DNA of 64,000 bases. It comes from LH-M37 sp965602855 (GTDB taxonomy: Bacteria; Pseudomonadota; Gammaproteobacteria; SZUA-229). Under the pieces are notes generated by a model that had not been told where the DNA came from, ran no database searches, and worked only from the letters and a program-made list of their open reading frames with translations. Of this stretch, positions 26,023-36,077 are shown in pieces (within the stretch, counting starts at the first letter, position 1; each line of letters opens with the position of its first letter). A program made the translations under genes and the position numbers. The stretch spans positions 3,304-67,303 of the forward strand of contig CBFCZV010000012.1 of NCBI GenBank assembly GCA_965602855.1, in the 5' to 3' direction.

Positions 26023-27579
26023 ATGACCTCCCCCAACTTTTGTAACGCAATGACATCAATTGTCGCAGACCTCTCTCGCGACCTGCCCTCTCAGCAGCGC
26101 TATCAGCGCCTGTTGAGCGCGATGCAAAGCAGTTTTCCCTGTGATGCCGCAGCTTTACTATGCCTGGATGGCAATTACCTGATCCCACTGGCCATCGACG
26201 GATTGAGCGATGACACCATGGGGCGTCACTTTGAAGTTGAAGATAATCCCCGACTCGCTCGTTTACTGCATTCACGTGAGCCTGTTAGATTTGCTGCCGA
26301 TTCAGATTTGGCTGATCCATACGATGGCCTGGTTGAAACTGAAGACCATCTATTGCATGTACACGACTGCATGGGTTCTTCACTGTATATTGATGATCAA
26401 CCTTGGGGCGTATTAACGCTTGATGCCATGAAGCCAGGGACTTTTGACAGTATAGACCCCATTGAATTACGCAGTTTTATCAGCCTGGCCGAAGCAACAG
26501 TAAAGGCCGCTGAACGCATACATGAACTGGAAGCACGAGTTAAGCATGGTGTCATGGTGACTCGTGAGTTACTCAAAAAAGGCACTGATGTTGAAATGAT
26601 CGGCAACAGCAAAGTCATGCAAAAGTTAAAAGATGAAATTGCCGTGGTTGCACAATCTGACCTCACCGTTTTGATACAGGGTGAAACAGGAGTAGGAAAA
26701 GAGTTAGTAGCCGGACAAGTGCATGCCAATTCAGCACGCGCAGAATTCCCCATGATTTACGTAAACTGCGCCGCACTACCAGAAAACATTGCCGAGAGTG
26801 AATTGTTTGGTCATATCAAAGGTGCATTTTCCGGCGCTGTATCAGACCGTGCCGGCAAATTTGAAATTGCCGATGGTGGCACTCTATTTCTGGATGAAAT
26901 TGGAGAACTCAGCCTGGCCATTCAGGCAAAAATGTTAAGAGCAATACAAAATGGCGAAATACAGCGTGTTGGCAGCGACCAATATATACAGGTCGATGTG
27001 CGCATTGTTGCAGCAACTAACCGTGACTTACAACAAGAAGTTTCAAACGGTAATTTCCGCGCTGACCTTTATCACCGTTTAACCGTTTACCCGGTACAAG
27101 TTCCTGCATTACGTGAACGAGGTAAAGACGTCCTGTTATTAGCCGGATATTTTTTAGAAGACAATCAACGTCGTCTTAGCGTCAAAGCATTGCGTTTATC
27201 TGCTGATGCTAAAAAAGCACTGCAACAATATTCATGGCCGGGCAACGTACGTGAACTGGGTCACCTGTTGAGCCGCGCCACACTAAAAGCAACAACAGAT
27301 CAGGGAAAAAATAATGATTCGATTATTATCGACACCTCTTACCTGGATATTAGTCACGATTATTCTGTTGAAACCAATGAACCCCACAAAGAACTCACAC
27401 CAAAGCCCGATTTAATTAAAAATAACCTCACTCTTAAGGAAGCTGTTGATGAATTTCAACGAGAAGCTATAGAAGAAGCACTGAAGAGGCACAATGGAAA
27501 TCTCGCTTCAGCTGGACGAGAACTGGGAGTGAACCGTAGTAATTTTTATCGATTACTCAAACGATTAAATATCAATTAA
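26023..27579 (+). CDS. norR: Nitric-oxide-responsive sigma-54 activator NorR
   Basis: 518 residues in three parts. An N-terminal GAF domain (about 20-170) contains Arg77, Asp101, His114, Cys116 and Asp134, which line up roughly with the residues proposed to hold the non-heme iron that senses NO in E. coli NorR. A central AAA+ domain (about 190-425) has Walker A GETGVGKE (220-227) and the sigma-54 contact loop as GAFSGA, a Ser variant of GAFTGA. A C-terminal Fis-type helix-turn-helix (ASAGRELGVNRSNFYRLLKR) completes it. It should activate sigma-54 promoters when NO is present. No norV or norW lies within the window; the divergent neighbour is a 68-residue membrane protein with matching promoter elements. 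Confidence 0.9.
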   Translation: MTSPNFCNAMTSIVADLSRDLPSQQRYQRLLSAMQSSFPCDAAALLCLDGNYLIPLAIDGLSDDTMGRHFEVEDNPRLARLLHSREPVRFAADSDLADPYDGLVETEDHLLHVHDCMGSSLYIDDQPWGVLTLDAMKPGTFDSIDPIELRSFISLAEATVKAAERIHELEARVKHGVMVTRELLKKGTDVEMIGNSKVMQKLKDEIAVVAQSDLTVLIQGETGVGKELVAGQVHANSARAEFPMIYVNCAALPENIAESELFGHIKGAFSGAVSDRAGKFEIADGGTLFLDEIGELSLAIQAKMLRAIQNGEIQRVGSDQYIQVDVRIVAATNRDLQQEVSNGNFRADLYHRLTVYPVQVPALRERGKDVLLLAGYFLEDNQRRLSVKALRLSADAKKALQQYSWPGNVRELGHLLSRATLKATTDQGKNNDSIIIDTSYLDISHDYSVETNEPHKELTPKPDLIKNNLTLKEAVDEFQREAIEEALKRHNGNLASAGRELGVNRSNFYRLLKRLNIN

Positions 27580-27609
27580 TACGATGACCTTGTTAGTAAA
27601 CGCAAACAT

Positions 27610-27639
27610 AATAGCGAATCTATTAATTAGCTATTTTTC
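27610..27639 (+). terminator. Possible weak terminator after norR
   Basis: AATAGC (27610-27615) pairs with GCTATT (27630-27635) around a 14-base loop and runs into TTTTTC. The stem is short and AT-rich. Confidence 0.3.
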
Positions 27640-27650
27640 TTGATCATTTA

Positions 27651-28169
27651 TTACATGGCATGACAGGACATGCACAAACCACCGCGTTCCAGACCAATAG
27701 TTAACTCACCCGTTGCCCCACAAACCTGCACCGATATATCTGCAGAAGCATTCACCTGCTGCTCACCAGCTCTAATTTCATGACACGAAACACAGGTTAC
27801 ATTACCATTTTCAAGTTGTATTCTTGCATCCAGATTTTGCCGACTCACATAACTAGCTGGTGATTTATTTGCATAATGACTGTAATTTAAACCAACGGGG
27901 TGATTAACATTACGATGACCACTTATCTGTAGAGGCGCTTCGGCATTCTTTAGCACAATAGCCTTAGCACTACTGCCATCATGGCACTGCATGCATTTCT
28001 GTGATTGAGTTGAATTCGTTAATGGATTATCAATAGTAGTAGAATTTGCATCTGAACCAAGAATAAATTCATTGAATGCATCCGCAAAATCACCCGCAAC
28101 AGCCAGCTCTTGAAAAAAGACTAGTGCCACAAAGATAAAACCCTGCAACCAATAACGTATATTTTTCAC
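27651..28169 (-). CDS. Periplasmic three-heme cytochrome c
   Basis: 172 residues with an N-terminal signal peptide (hydrophobic about 7-24, ending AVAG). Three heme-binding sites are present: CMQCH, CVSCH and, at the very end, CMSCH. Several additional His (SGHRNVNHPVG, YSHYANK) could be distal heme ligands. The layout resembles doubled-CXXCH multiheme proteins that act as small electron carriers. The start is GTG. It is convergent with norR, 71 bases apart, and has its own 340-base upstream region. A role in nitrogen-oxide or other anaerobic electron transfer is suggested only by the neighbour. Confidence 0.8.
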   Translation of the reverse strand: MKNIRYWLQGFIFVALVFFQELAVAGDFADAFNEFILGSDANSTTIDNPLTNSTQSQKCMQCHDGSSAKAIVLKNAEAPLQISGHRNVNHPVGLNYSHYANKSPASYVSRQNLDARIQLENGNVTCVSCHEIRAGEQQVNASADISVQVCGATGELTIGLERGGLCMSCHAM

Positions 28170-28509
28170 AATATCTATCCGGTTGTTTACTTAGCATAAG
28201 CATGAATTTTTATGCTGGGAAACATTTCGCTACGATCTTGCAACTACCAGTAAATAAGTCTGTTAACAATCGACTCAAATATTAATATTTGCGAAAAAAC
28301 TATAGCACCAGATAAACCGGTAATATCCATGATTAAAGCAATCAAAATATAACTCGACACAGCCCATATTAAGACAGCAATATCTCAACAAAAAAGCTTA
28401 GAAAGGGATGGGTATTTTAAAAAAAACACTCTGGATAGAATGCTGATATATTACTTGTAAACAAGCAGTGAATTACAAATAGGAAAATATTATCAAAACT
28501 CGGCCAGGA
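28170..28509. other. Intergenic region upstream of the cytochrome gene
   Basis: 340 AT-rich bases without a gene. The only clear structure is a perfect 16-base palindrome, CAAATATTAATATTTG (28276-28291), about 107 bases upstream of the cytochrome start. I looked for a GG-N10-GC sigma-54 promoter in front of the cytochrome and found none. Confidence 0.5.
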
Positions 28510-30315
28510 TTATTCCTGCTCTAACTCACGACCTCTTTCTTCCTGCTGCAAATCCCAGAGACGTTTATACAGACCCTGTTCAGCCAATAGTTGATGATGT
28601 GCACCCTGTTCAACAATTTTGCCACCTTCAAGCACCAGAATTTTATCGGCATCAACAATAGTGGAAAGCCGGTGCGCTATAACTAGTGTTGTATGATGTT
28701 CAGCCACTGACTTTAGTGACCTCAGTATTTGTTGTTCTGAATGCGAATCGAGTGATGAAGTCGCTTCATCAAAAACCAGGATTTTTGGATTTTTAAGTAC
28801 TGTTCGAGCGATTGCCAGACGCTGCTTTTCACCACCAGATAATTTCAGGCCGCGCTCACCTACTATGGTTTTATATTTATCTGGCAAACTTTGGATAAAC
28901 TTATGCAAATCGGCCATCTCCGCAGCCTGATAAACTTCTTCATCACTCGCACTTAATTTTGCATAACGAATATTGTGTTCGATGCTCTCATTAAACAGCA
29001 CGGTATCCTGGGGCACTATGCCTATATTTTTTCGCAGGCTTTGCTGTGTGACTGAATTGATATTCTGGTCATCAATCAGAATAGCTCCTGCATCGGCCTC
29101 ATAGAAGCGGAACAACAATCGTGCGAGCGTTGACTTACCAGCACCAGACGGACCTACAACAGCTACCTTCTGACCCGGAGGAATATCAAAAGAAACATCA
29201 TCGAGGATTTTTCGATCAGGCGTATAGGAAAAAGAAATATGCTGGAACTGGATACAGGCTTTATCAACATTCAGATTCTTAGCATCACTTGGGTCGCTAA
29301 TTTCTGCTTCTGTATCCAGCAGTTTTTGCATCGCATCCATATCTGCCAGTGCATATTTTAATGCCCGATAAATAATCCCCAGGAAACTCAGCGGCATGAA
29401 CAACTGCAACATCATGGTATTGACCAGCACCAGATCACCCAGCGTCATCACACCATCGACCACTCCCTGTGCGGCATAGATCATCATAAAAGTAACGCCG
29501 GTTGCAATCACCACGCCCTGACCAAAATTCAGCGCAGACATTGAGCCCTGACTTTTTATCGCGGCCTCTTCCCAGCTGGACAAAGTTTTATCAAAACGAT
29601 CAAGTTCATAGGCTTCGTTATTGAAGTACTTCACCGTTTCATAATTCAACATACCGTCAACAGCCAGAGAATTTGACTGCGATTCCAACGTATTCATTTC
29701 ATGTCGAAAATGCATGCGCCAGTTAGAAACAGCCAGAGTAAAGACAACATAAATCGCTACTGTCAAAAAAGTAACAATCGCAAACTTGGCCTCATAGCGT
29801 CCCAGCAAGATGATAGCGACAAAGGTGAATTCTGCAGCCGTTGGAAAAATATTAAATACAAGGTAATTAATAATAGAACTAAGACTATTTGTGCCCCGCT
29901 CCAGATCACGGGTGATGCCACCAGTTTTTCTATCCAGATGAAATCTCAATGAGAGTGAATACAAATGCTTCAATACCCGATGTGAAATCTTGCGCATTGA
30001 GCGATAACGAACCCGTGCAAAAATGGCATCCCTTAATTCATTGAACAGGCTACTGACTAATCGTAGACCACCATAGGCCAGCAGCAGAATTAACGGCAAG
30101 ACCAGCATCTGATCACCCGCCTGCCCCAGATCCAGAGTATCAACAATTTCCTTCAACACCAGAGGCATGCCAACAACGGCAACTTTGGATAGAACAAGAC
30201 AGCTCAGCGCCAAAATGACACGACCTTTGAAATCCCATATATAAGGGAGCAGTCGCTTGATGTTGCTCCAGTCTTTACGGTTACTATGAGGCTTTTCAGA
30301 AAAACGATAAAACAT
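28510..30315 (-). CDS. ATM1-type ABC exporter (permease-ATPase fusion)
   Basis: A 601-residue half-transporter. Six membrane helices span about 30-310, then the nucleotide-binding domain: Walker A GPSGAGKST, signature LSGGEKQR, Walker B ILVFDEATSSLD and the His switch IAHRLST. The N-terminal segment, with DWSNIKRLLPYIWDFKGRV, and the residues in the membrane domain resemble the ABCB7/ATM1/HMT1 group, which in proteobacteria exports glutathione-linked or metal-related compounds. It works as a homodimer in the inner membrane. It is divergent from the RND genes with only 45 bases between start codons, so the promoters must overlap. Confidence 0.88.
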   Translation of the reverse strand: MFYRFSEKPHSNRKDWSNIKRLLPYIWDFKGRVILALSCLVLSKVAVVGMPLVLKEIVDTLDLGQAGDQMLVLPLILLLAYGGLRLVSSLFNELRDAIFARVRYRSMRKISHRVLKHLYSLSLRFHLDRKTGGITRDLERGTNSLSSIINYLVFNIFPTAAEFTFVAIILLGRYEAKFAIVTFLTVAIYVVFTLAVSNWRMHFRHEMNTLESQSNSLAVDGMLNYETVKYFNNEAYELDRFDKTLSSWEEAAIKSQGSMSALNFGQGVVIATGVTFMMIYAAQGVVDGVMTLGDLVLVNTMMLQLFMPLSFLGIIYRALKYALADMDAMQKLLDTEAEISDPSDAKNLNVDKACIQFQHISFSYTPDRKILDDVSFDIPPGQKVAVVGPSGAGKSTLARLLFRFYEADAGAILIDDQNINSVTQQSLRKNIGIVPQDTVLFNESIEHNIRYAKLSASDEEVYQAAEMADLHKFIQSLPDKYKTIVGERGLKLSGGEKQRLAIARTVLKNPKILVFDEATSSLDSHSEQQILRSLKSVAEHHTTLVIAHRLSTIVDADKILVLEGGKIVEQGAHHQLLAEQGLYKRLWDLQQEERGRELEQE

Positions 30316-30360
30316 ATGAAGATATTTGGTGTGCTTGTGGGATTGAGTTAAAGTAAGCGC

Positions 30361-31458
30361 ATGATTATATATAAAAAGATCAAACGAGTTTCATTATTAC
30401 TGATACTGCCTTTGAGCGGCCTGTTATTCATCACAGCCTGCGATACTTCTGACAATGCCCCTGCCAAACATAGGAGTAAACCAGCTCATCTTGTAGAAAC
30501 TAGCACTATTCAGCTTCAGTCGGTCAGCCATGAGCAAATCCTGAGCGGCACACTGGAAGCCGCCACATCGGTGAGATTGCACAATGAAGAAGCCGGTCAA
30601 ATAATTCAGATTCCTTTCCACGAAGGTGATGTAGTAAAACAGGGCACACTGTTAATTGCACTCGATAACGACATGATCAAAGCCGAACTCGACAAAACCA
30701 TTGCTCAACACCAGCAGGCAGAAATCGACTATAAACGTCTGAAAAAACTATTACCCAAAAAACTGGCCTCTGAAGAAGAAGTCGCACGCAGCCTGACCAC
30801 ACTCAATATTGCAAAAGCCGAAGCTCAACTACAACGACTGCGCATGGATCGAACACAGATCAAAGCCCCTTTCGATGGCGTGATTAGCCAGCGCAATAAT
30901 GAACCTGGCGATGCAGTTAATGCACACAGCCATATTTTAAGTTTAATCAAACCCGATAACCTGCTGATCAAGGTCAACGTCTCAGATCAGTGGTTATCGC
31001 TTGTCAACAAGGGCGATGCCATGCAACTGACCATCGATGCATTGGGCGACATTGAACATACCGCTTACATTGAACGCATCCACCCCGCTATTTCAACAAG
31101 CACTCGTAAAGGCACCATTGAACTTGTACTTCAACCTGTACCCGATCATGCACGCGCAGGGCAAATGGCACGCGTGCATTTCAAATCACCCGCCGTTGAA
31201 CGTCTGGTTATTCCTGCCAATGCAGTACACCACGATATTGACGGTACTTATACTTACATTATCGCCAATAAAGATGATGGCAAAAACATTGCGCAAAAAC
31301 GCCAGTTAAAGAAAGGCCTTCAGTTTGGCGAATGGGTTGAAATAATTTCAGGCATCAAAACAGGCGACCAACTCATCACCAAAGGTTTCCTCGGTTTACG
31401 TGAAGGTAAAGTCGTAACCATCGTTGAGCCAAACAAAGATAACAACACCACTCCATGA
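30361..31458 (+). CDS. RND efflux periplasmic adaptor lipoprotein
   Basis: A 365-residue membrane-fusion protein. It starts with a lipoprotein signal whose lipobox ITAC puts the lipidated Cys at 27. Next come the biotinyl-lipoyl half-motifs (GQIIQIPFHEGDVVKQGTLL; APFDGVISQRNNEPGDAV), a short coiled hairpin of about 60 residues between them, a beta-barrel region and a C-terminal membrane-proximal domain. It joins the inner-membrane pump encoded next to an outer-membrane channel that is not in this window. The stop overlaps the pump's start by four bases. Confidence 0.92.
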   Translation: MIIYKKIKRVSLLLILPLSGLLFITACDTSDNAPAKHRSKPAHLVETSTIQLQSVSHEQILSGTLEAATSVRLHNEEAGQIIQIPFHEGDVVKQGTLLIALDNDMIKAELDKTIAQHQQAEIDYKRLKKLLPKKLASEEEVARSLTTLNIAKAEAQLQRLRMDRTQIKAPFDGVISQRNNEPGDAVNAHSHILSLIKPDNLLIKVNVSDQWLSLVNKGDAMQLTIDALGDIEHTAYIERIHPAISTSTRKGTIELVLQPVPDHARAGQMARVHFKSPAVERLVIPANAVHHDIDGTYTYIIANKDDGKNIAQKRQLKKGLQFGEWVEIISGIKTGDQLITKGFLGLREGKVVTIVEPNKDNNTTP

Positions 31459-34400
31459 AGCAAGCTCAGAACACGGGAGGCCTCGCCGCCTGGTCAATTC
31501 ATAACCCTGTTGGTATCAGCATGCTCGCGCTGACCGTGGTCGTGATCGGATTTTTTTCACTGGGTAGACTCGGCGTTGATTTGTTGCCCAACATCATTTA
31601 TCCAGAAATTCGTGTGCGCATTATGGATGAAGGTGTGCCCGCAACCATCATGGAAGATCAGATCACCCGCCAGTTAGAAGAACAGTTAGCCATTACCGAA
31701 AATGCCATTCTGGTTCAGTCATTTTCCAGAGAAGGCCAAAGCCAGGTCAACCTGAGCTTCCCTTATGGCACCGATATCGACATTGCCCTGCGCGATGCCA
31801 GCACGCGGCTTGATCGAGCCAAACGTTTTCTACCAGAGACCGTCGATCCTCCAGTTATTTATAAACGTGATCCCGCACAAATCCCCATTTTTGAACTCAT
31901 ACTCAGTTCGAATGAACTCGATTCTGTTGAGTTGCGCAGCTGGGCCGATTACACTTTTTCAAAATGGTTTCTTAACTTGCCCGGTGTCGCCGCGGTTGAA
32001 GTCGGTGGTGGTCTGGAACGTGAAATTGCCATCATTGCCGATCAGGATAGCCTGGCCAATATTGGCATGACCGTAACCGACCTTGCTGACATTATTCAAA
32101 GCGAAAATTATGATGCACCCGGTGGTCAACTACAAAGCTCAACCCAAACCATTAGCACCCGTAGTCAGGGACGATTTGGTTCGATTGAGGCAATACAAAA
32201 TCTTCCCTTATGGATCAACGATGAGAATCAGTCGGACAATCAACAACTCACCGACTTTGCCAACATCATTGATAGCCACGAAGAAGAACAGTTACGCATT
32301 CGTTTAAACAAAACACCCGGTGTAAAACTCTCGATTCAGAAACAGCCAACAGCCAACACCATCGAAGTCGTCAATCTGGTCAAGCAACGCATAGACTGGT
32401 TAAAAAAACGCAGCCTGATTTCTGACGATATTTCTCTCGATACCGTCAGCGATCAATCGGTGTTTATCAGACACTCACTGAGAAACGCCGAAATGGCTGC
32501 GCTGATTGGAACCCTGCTGGCAATGAGTGTGATTTATCTTTTTCTCGGCAGCATGCGACGCACCTTAATTATCGGTACCGCTATTCCACTGGGTGTACTC
32601 GTTACCTTTACCATCATGGCGCTCAATGGACTAACCCTGAACATTATGACATTGGGTGGTCTTGCTCTAGGACTGGGACTGCTTATCGATAGCACCATTG
32701 TCATGCTGGAAAACATTACCCGACACCAGCACGAAAGTAATCCAGATAGTGAATACGCCATACTGGCTGCTGCTGAAGTTAACAGTCCGATCATTGCATC
32801 AGCCGGCACTAACCTGGCGGCAATACTGCCCTTCCTGTTTATCGGCGGCCTCACCGGTTTATTATTTCAGGATCTAATTATCACCATTTCATCGGCCATG
32901 CTGGCCTCCGTCGTTGTTGCACTCACACTGGTTCCGGCATTGGGCGCAAAAATTAAAAGCGGAGGACGGGAGGGCTTTGGCTTTGTAAATCACTGGCTAA
33001 ATCTTTTAAAACATTATCACGCAAAACTGATTCATTATTGCATCAGACATTCATGGAAGACGCTGTTATTTTTTATCGTCATACTTTTATTTTCATTCTT
33101 CATTCTCTGGCAAAGTGGAAATTCATTATTGCCCGCGATGGATGATGGCCGTGTTACCATTTACATCAGTGGTGATGCCGACATTCAACTTGAAGATGTT
33201 GATGCCACCACAGAAGTTATTGAAGACCTGTTACTCACAAAGCCAGAAGTCAGTACCGTGTTTACACTTTCTGGCGGACGCATCTTTGGCCGTTCACAAA
33301 CCATCACCCCCAACAGAAGCACCATCGTTGCACAACTGGTATCGAGCAGCGAACGCGAGATCAGCAGTCAGGCATGGGTAGAAAAAACTCAAGAGGAAAT
33401 AAAAAAACTTCAACTGACCGGGTACAAAATAAGAATGCGCGTGAGCGGAGTTCGCGGCCTGCATATGAGCAGCGGTGAAGATGATATCAGCTTACGCATT
33501 CAGGGCGATGATTTACAGCAGCTACAGAGACTGGGCGCACTGGCGGCCGAGCAATTAGAAAACATTAAGTCGCTACAAAACATTACACACACTTATGAAG
33601 AAAGCAGTGATGAAATAAAAATCGTCATCGACCGTCAACGCGCTTCTGATCTGGGCATCCGTGCTGATCAGTTAGGACAGGCATTACGTATCGCCGTCGA
33701 CGGCATCATCGTATCCACTTATATCGAAGGTGATCGAGAATACAACATACGTCTACGACTACCTCCCGGCGTCATGTCAAACACCGAAGCACTGGAAGAT
33801 ATTATTATCAATTTCCGTGATTCTCAGGCAATTCGATTGGGTGAAGTTGCCAGCATAGAGCACGGCCCTACGCCGAGCGAAATCATGCACGACCAACAGC
33901 AGCGCGTAGTCGAAATCAGCGCTTCTTTATCTGAAGGTGCAACGCTCGGTGAAGTCAGCAAGGAAATCGAAACACAAATGCAGGACTTTGATTTACCCGA
34001 AGGCTACGCCATGTACGATAGCGGCAGCAACAAAATGTTACAAAGTGGTCAGAAAGCGGGCGTTCAGGTTTTATTACTGGCTATCTTTCTGGTCTTCGCC
34101 GTCATGGCTATTCATTATGAATCACTACGCAACCCTTTAATTATTATCAGCAGTATCCCCTTTGCGGCTATCGGTGTTGCCTTCGGTCTTGGCGTGTTTG
34201 ATATGGCTATTTCCATGTCGGTCTGGCTGGGTCTGATTATGCTGGCTGGTATCGTGGTTAATAACGCCATCATGCTGGTTGAACAAATAGAAATAGAACG
34301 TAGACACATTGATGATGTACATCAGGCTATTAAACAGGCAGCCAGTCTGCGGCTACGCCCTATTTTGATGACAACACTCACCACTGTCTTCGGTATGTTG

Positions 34401-34541
34401 CCACTTGCCATCGGTTTAGGTGAAGGCTCTGAAATGTTACAACCGCTCGCCTTTGTCATCGTCTGGGGTTTAAGCTTCTCCATGCTGGTCAGTTTAATTT
34501 TAATTCCTTCCATGTATCAGCTGTTCCACCTCAAAAACTAA
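31455..34541 (+). CDS. RND efflux pump (AcrB/HAE1-like)
   Basis: 1028 residues with the RND plan: one N-terminal helix, a large periplasmic loop, helices 2-6, a second loop, and helices 7-12. The helix-4 motif reads GLGLLIDSTIVMLEN. AcrB has two adjacent Asp there; this protein keeps Asp412 but has Ser413 in place of the second. Helix 10 reads AGIVVNNAIMLVEQIE. Proton-driven export of drugs or lipophilic compounds is expected, but the Ser change places it in a divergent branch and its substrate cannot be guessed. No TolC-type gene follows. Confidence 0.9.
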   Translation: MKQAQNTGGLAAWSIHNPVGISMLALTVVVIGFFSLGRLGVDLLPNIIYPEIRVRIMDEGVPATIMEDQITRQLEEQLAITENAILVQSFSREGQSQVNLSFPYGTDIDIALRDASTRLDRAKRFLPETVDPPVIYKRDPAQIPIFELILSSNELDSVELRSWADYTFSKWFLNLPGVAAVEVGGGLEREIAIIADQDSLANIGMTVTDLADIIQSENYDAPGGQLQSSTQTISTRSQGRFGSIEAIQNLPLWINDENQSDNQQLTDFANIIDSHEEEQLRIRLNKTPGVKLSIQKQPTANTIEVVNLVKQRIDWLKKRSLISDDISLDTVSDQSVFIRHSLRNAEMAALIGTLLAMSVIYLFLGSMRRTLIIGTAIPLGVLVTFTIMALNGLTLNIMTLGGLALGLGLLIDSTIVMLENITRHQHESNPDSEYAILAAAEVNSPIIASAGTNLAAILPFLFIGGLTGLLFQDLIITISSAMLASVVVALTLVPALGAKIKSGGREGFGFVNHWLNLLKHYHAKLIHYCIRHSWKTLLFFIVILLFSFFILWQSGNSLLPAMDDGRVTIYISGDADIQLEDVDATTEVIEDLLLTKPEVSTVFTLSGGRIFGRSQTITPNRSTIVAQLVSSSEREISSQAWVEKTQEEIKKLQLTGYKIRMRVSGVRGLHMSSGEDDISLRIQGDDLQQLQRLGALAAEQLENIKSLQNITHTYEESSDEIKIVIDRQRASDLGIRADQLGQALRIAVDGIIVSTYIEGDREYNIRLRLPPGVMSNTEALEDIIINFRDSQAIRLGEVASIEHGPTPSEIMHDQQQRVVEISASLSEGATLGEVSKEIETQMQDFDLPEGYAMYDSGSNKMLQSGQKAGVQVLLLAIFLVFAVMAIHYESLRNPLIIISSIPFAAIGVAFGLGVFDMAISMSVWLGLIMLAGIVVNNAIMLVEQIEIERRHIDDVHQAIKQAASLRLRPILMTTLTTVFGMLPLAIGLGEGSEMLQPLAFVIVWGLSFSMLVSLILIPSMYQLFHLKN

Positions 34542-34655
34542 AAACTGTATTTGATTCATTGCTTGTTCATTGCGAGCAAAACAACTATAACTACGTTGTA
34601 ACCGTTAGATAAAAAATACATTTAATCTAATCTTAAACAGGCCGATAGCATAACA

Positions 34656-36074
34656 ATGACAACGAGCAACGAACCGACTTTTAGAGAAAGCGTCGACCTC
34701 ATGGTTGATAGAGCAATGACCGTGATGAACCTTGATGACGGCACCGCCTCTGCAATCAAGACCTGCAACTCACTTTTACAGGTTCAGTTCCCGGTAAAAA
34801 TCCATGGAAAAATTGAAGTTTTCACTGGCTGGCGTGCCACACACAGTACACACCGATTACCTTCAAAAGGTGGTATTCGTTACGCCCCTTATGCCAGTCA
34901 GGACGAAGTTGAGGCGTTAGCGGCACTGATGACTTATAAATGTGCCATCGTCGATGTACCTTTCGGCGGTTCTAAAGGTGCGCTTCTGATCGACCCTACA
35001 CAGTATGAACGTGATGAAATGGAAATGATCACGCGCCGTTTTGCACACGAACTCATTCGAAAAGGTTTTCTCAGTCCGTCTACCAATGTCCCCGCACCCG
35101 ATGTGGGCACGGGCCAGAGAGAAATGGCGTGGATTGCCGACACTTACAAACACCTGCATCCTGAAGACATTAATTACATCGCCTGCGTCACCGGAAAACC
35201 GTTGCATCATGGTGGCATTCACGGTCGTGTCGAAGCCACCGGTCGTGGTGTACAATACGCTATTCGTGAATTTTTCCGTCATCCTGAAGATGTTAAATCC
35301 GCCAATATGACAGGGTCACTGCACGGCAAAACCTGCGTAATTCAGGGTCTGGGTAATGTAGGCTATCATGCAGCAAAATTTCTCAGCGAAGAAGATGGCG
35401 TTATTATCACCGCCGTAATCGAACGCGATGGCGCCTTGATTAATGATGAAGGCATCAACATCGAAAGTTTATACCAACATATTATCGACCACGGCTCAAT
35501 TACTAATTTCCCTGGCGCTACGCTTGAAGAAAATGGCGCAGCCGTACTCGAAAAACAATGCGACATTCTCATCCCTGCCGCACTGGAAAGTCAGATCACT
35601 CTGGAAAACGCAGACCGCATTAACGCCAAACTCATCGTCGAAGCTGCCAATGGCCCGATCACTTATGGCGCTGACGAAATACTGAATAAAAAAGGCGTTA
35701 TCATTATTCCTGATGCTTACGCCAATGCTGGCGGTGTAACCGTCTCCTACTTCGAATGGATCAGAAACATCTCACACATCCGAATGGGACGCATGCAAAA
35801 ACGTCATGATGAAACACACGGCTCACAAATTGCAACCATGCTGGAAGAACTAACGGGTAACACCATCTCCGAAAATTTAAAGAAATCTGTCGCCCACGGA
35901 GCCGATGAACTGGATTTAGTACGCTCAGGCCTGGATGACACTATGCGCACCGCCTACCAGCAAATTCGTGAAACTCTAACGGGCAATGAAAACATTACCG
36001 ATTTACGAACTGCCAGCTATGTGACATCGATTACCAAGATTGCGCGTTCTTATTTGGATATTGGGATTTATTGA
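34656..36074 (+). CDS. gdhA: Glutamate dehydrogenase family protein
   Basis: 472 residues of the Glu/Leu/Phe/Val dehydrogenase family. Substrate-binding segments SKGGIRYAPYAS and DVPFGGSKGALLIDP, the catalytic VPAPDVGTG region and the Rossmann motif GLGNVGYHAAKFL are all present. It interconverts glutamate with 2-oxoglutarate and ammonium, linking carbon and nitrogen metabolism. Cofactor preference (NAD or NADP) cannot be settled by eye. It stands alone, convergent with the next gene with three bases between stops. Confidence 0.9.
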   Translation: MTTSNEPTFRESVDLMVDRAMTVMNLDDGTASAIKTCNSLLQVQFPVKIHGKIEVFTGWRATHSTHRLPSKGGIRYAPYASQDEVEALAALMTYKCAIVDVPFGGSKGALLIDPTQYERDEMEMITRRFAHELIRKGFLSPSTNVPAPDVGTGQREMAWIADTYKHLHPEDINYIACVTGKPLHHGGIHGRVEATGRGVQYAIREFFRHPEDVKSANMTGSLHGKTCVIQGLGNVGYHAAKFLSEEDGVIITAVIERDGALINDEGINIESLYQHIIDHGSITNFPGATLEENGAAVLEKQCDILIPAALESQITLENADRINAKLIVEAANGPITYGADEILNKKGVIIIPDAYANAGGVTVSYFEWIRNISHIRMGRMQKRHDETHGSQIATMLEELTGNTISENLKKSVAHGADELDLVRSGLDDTMRTAYQQIRETLTGNENITDLRTASYVTSITKIARSYLDIGIY

Positions 36075-36077
36075 TTC

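Noticed and set aside
28170..28509. Sigma-54 promoter for the cytochrome gene under NorR
   Set aside because: No GG-N10-GC pair with flanking consensus was found on the minus strand.
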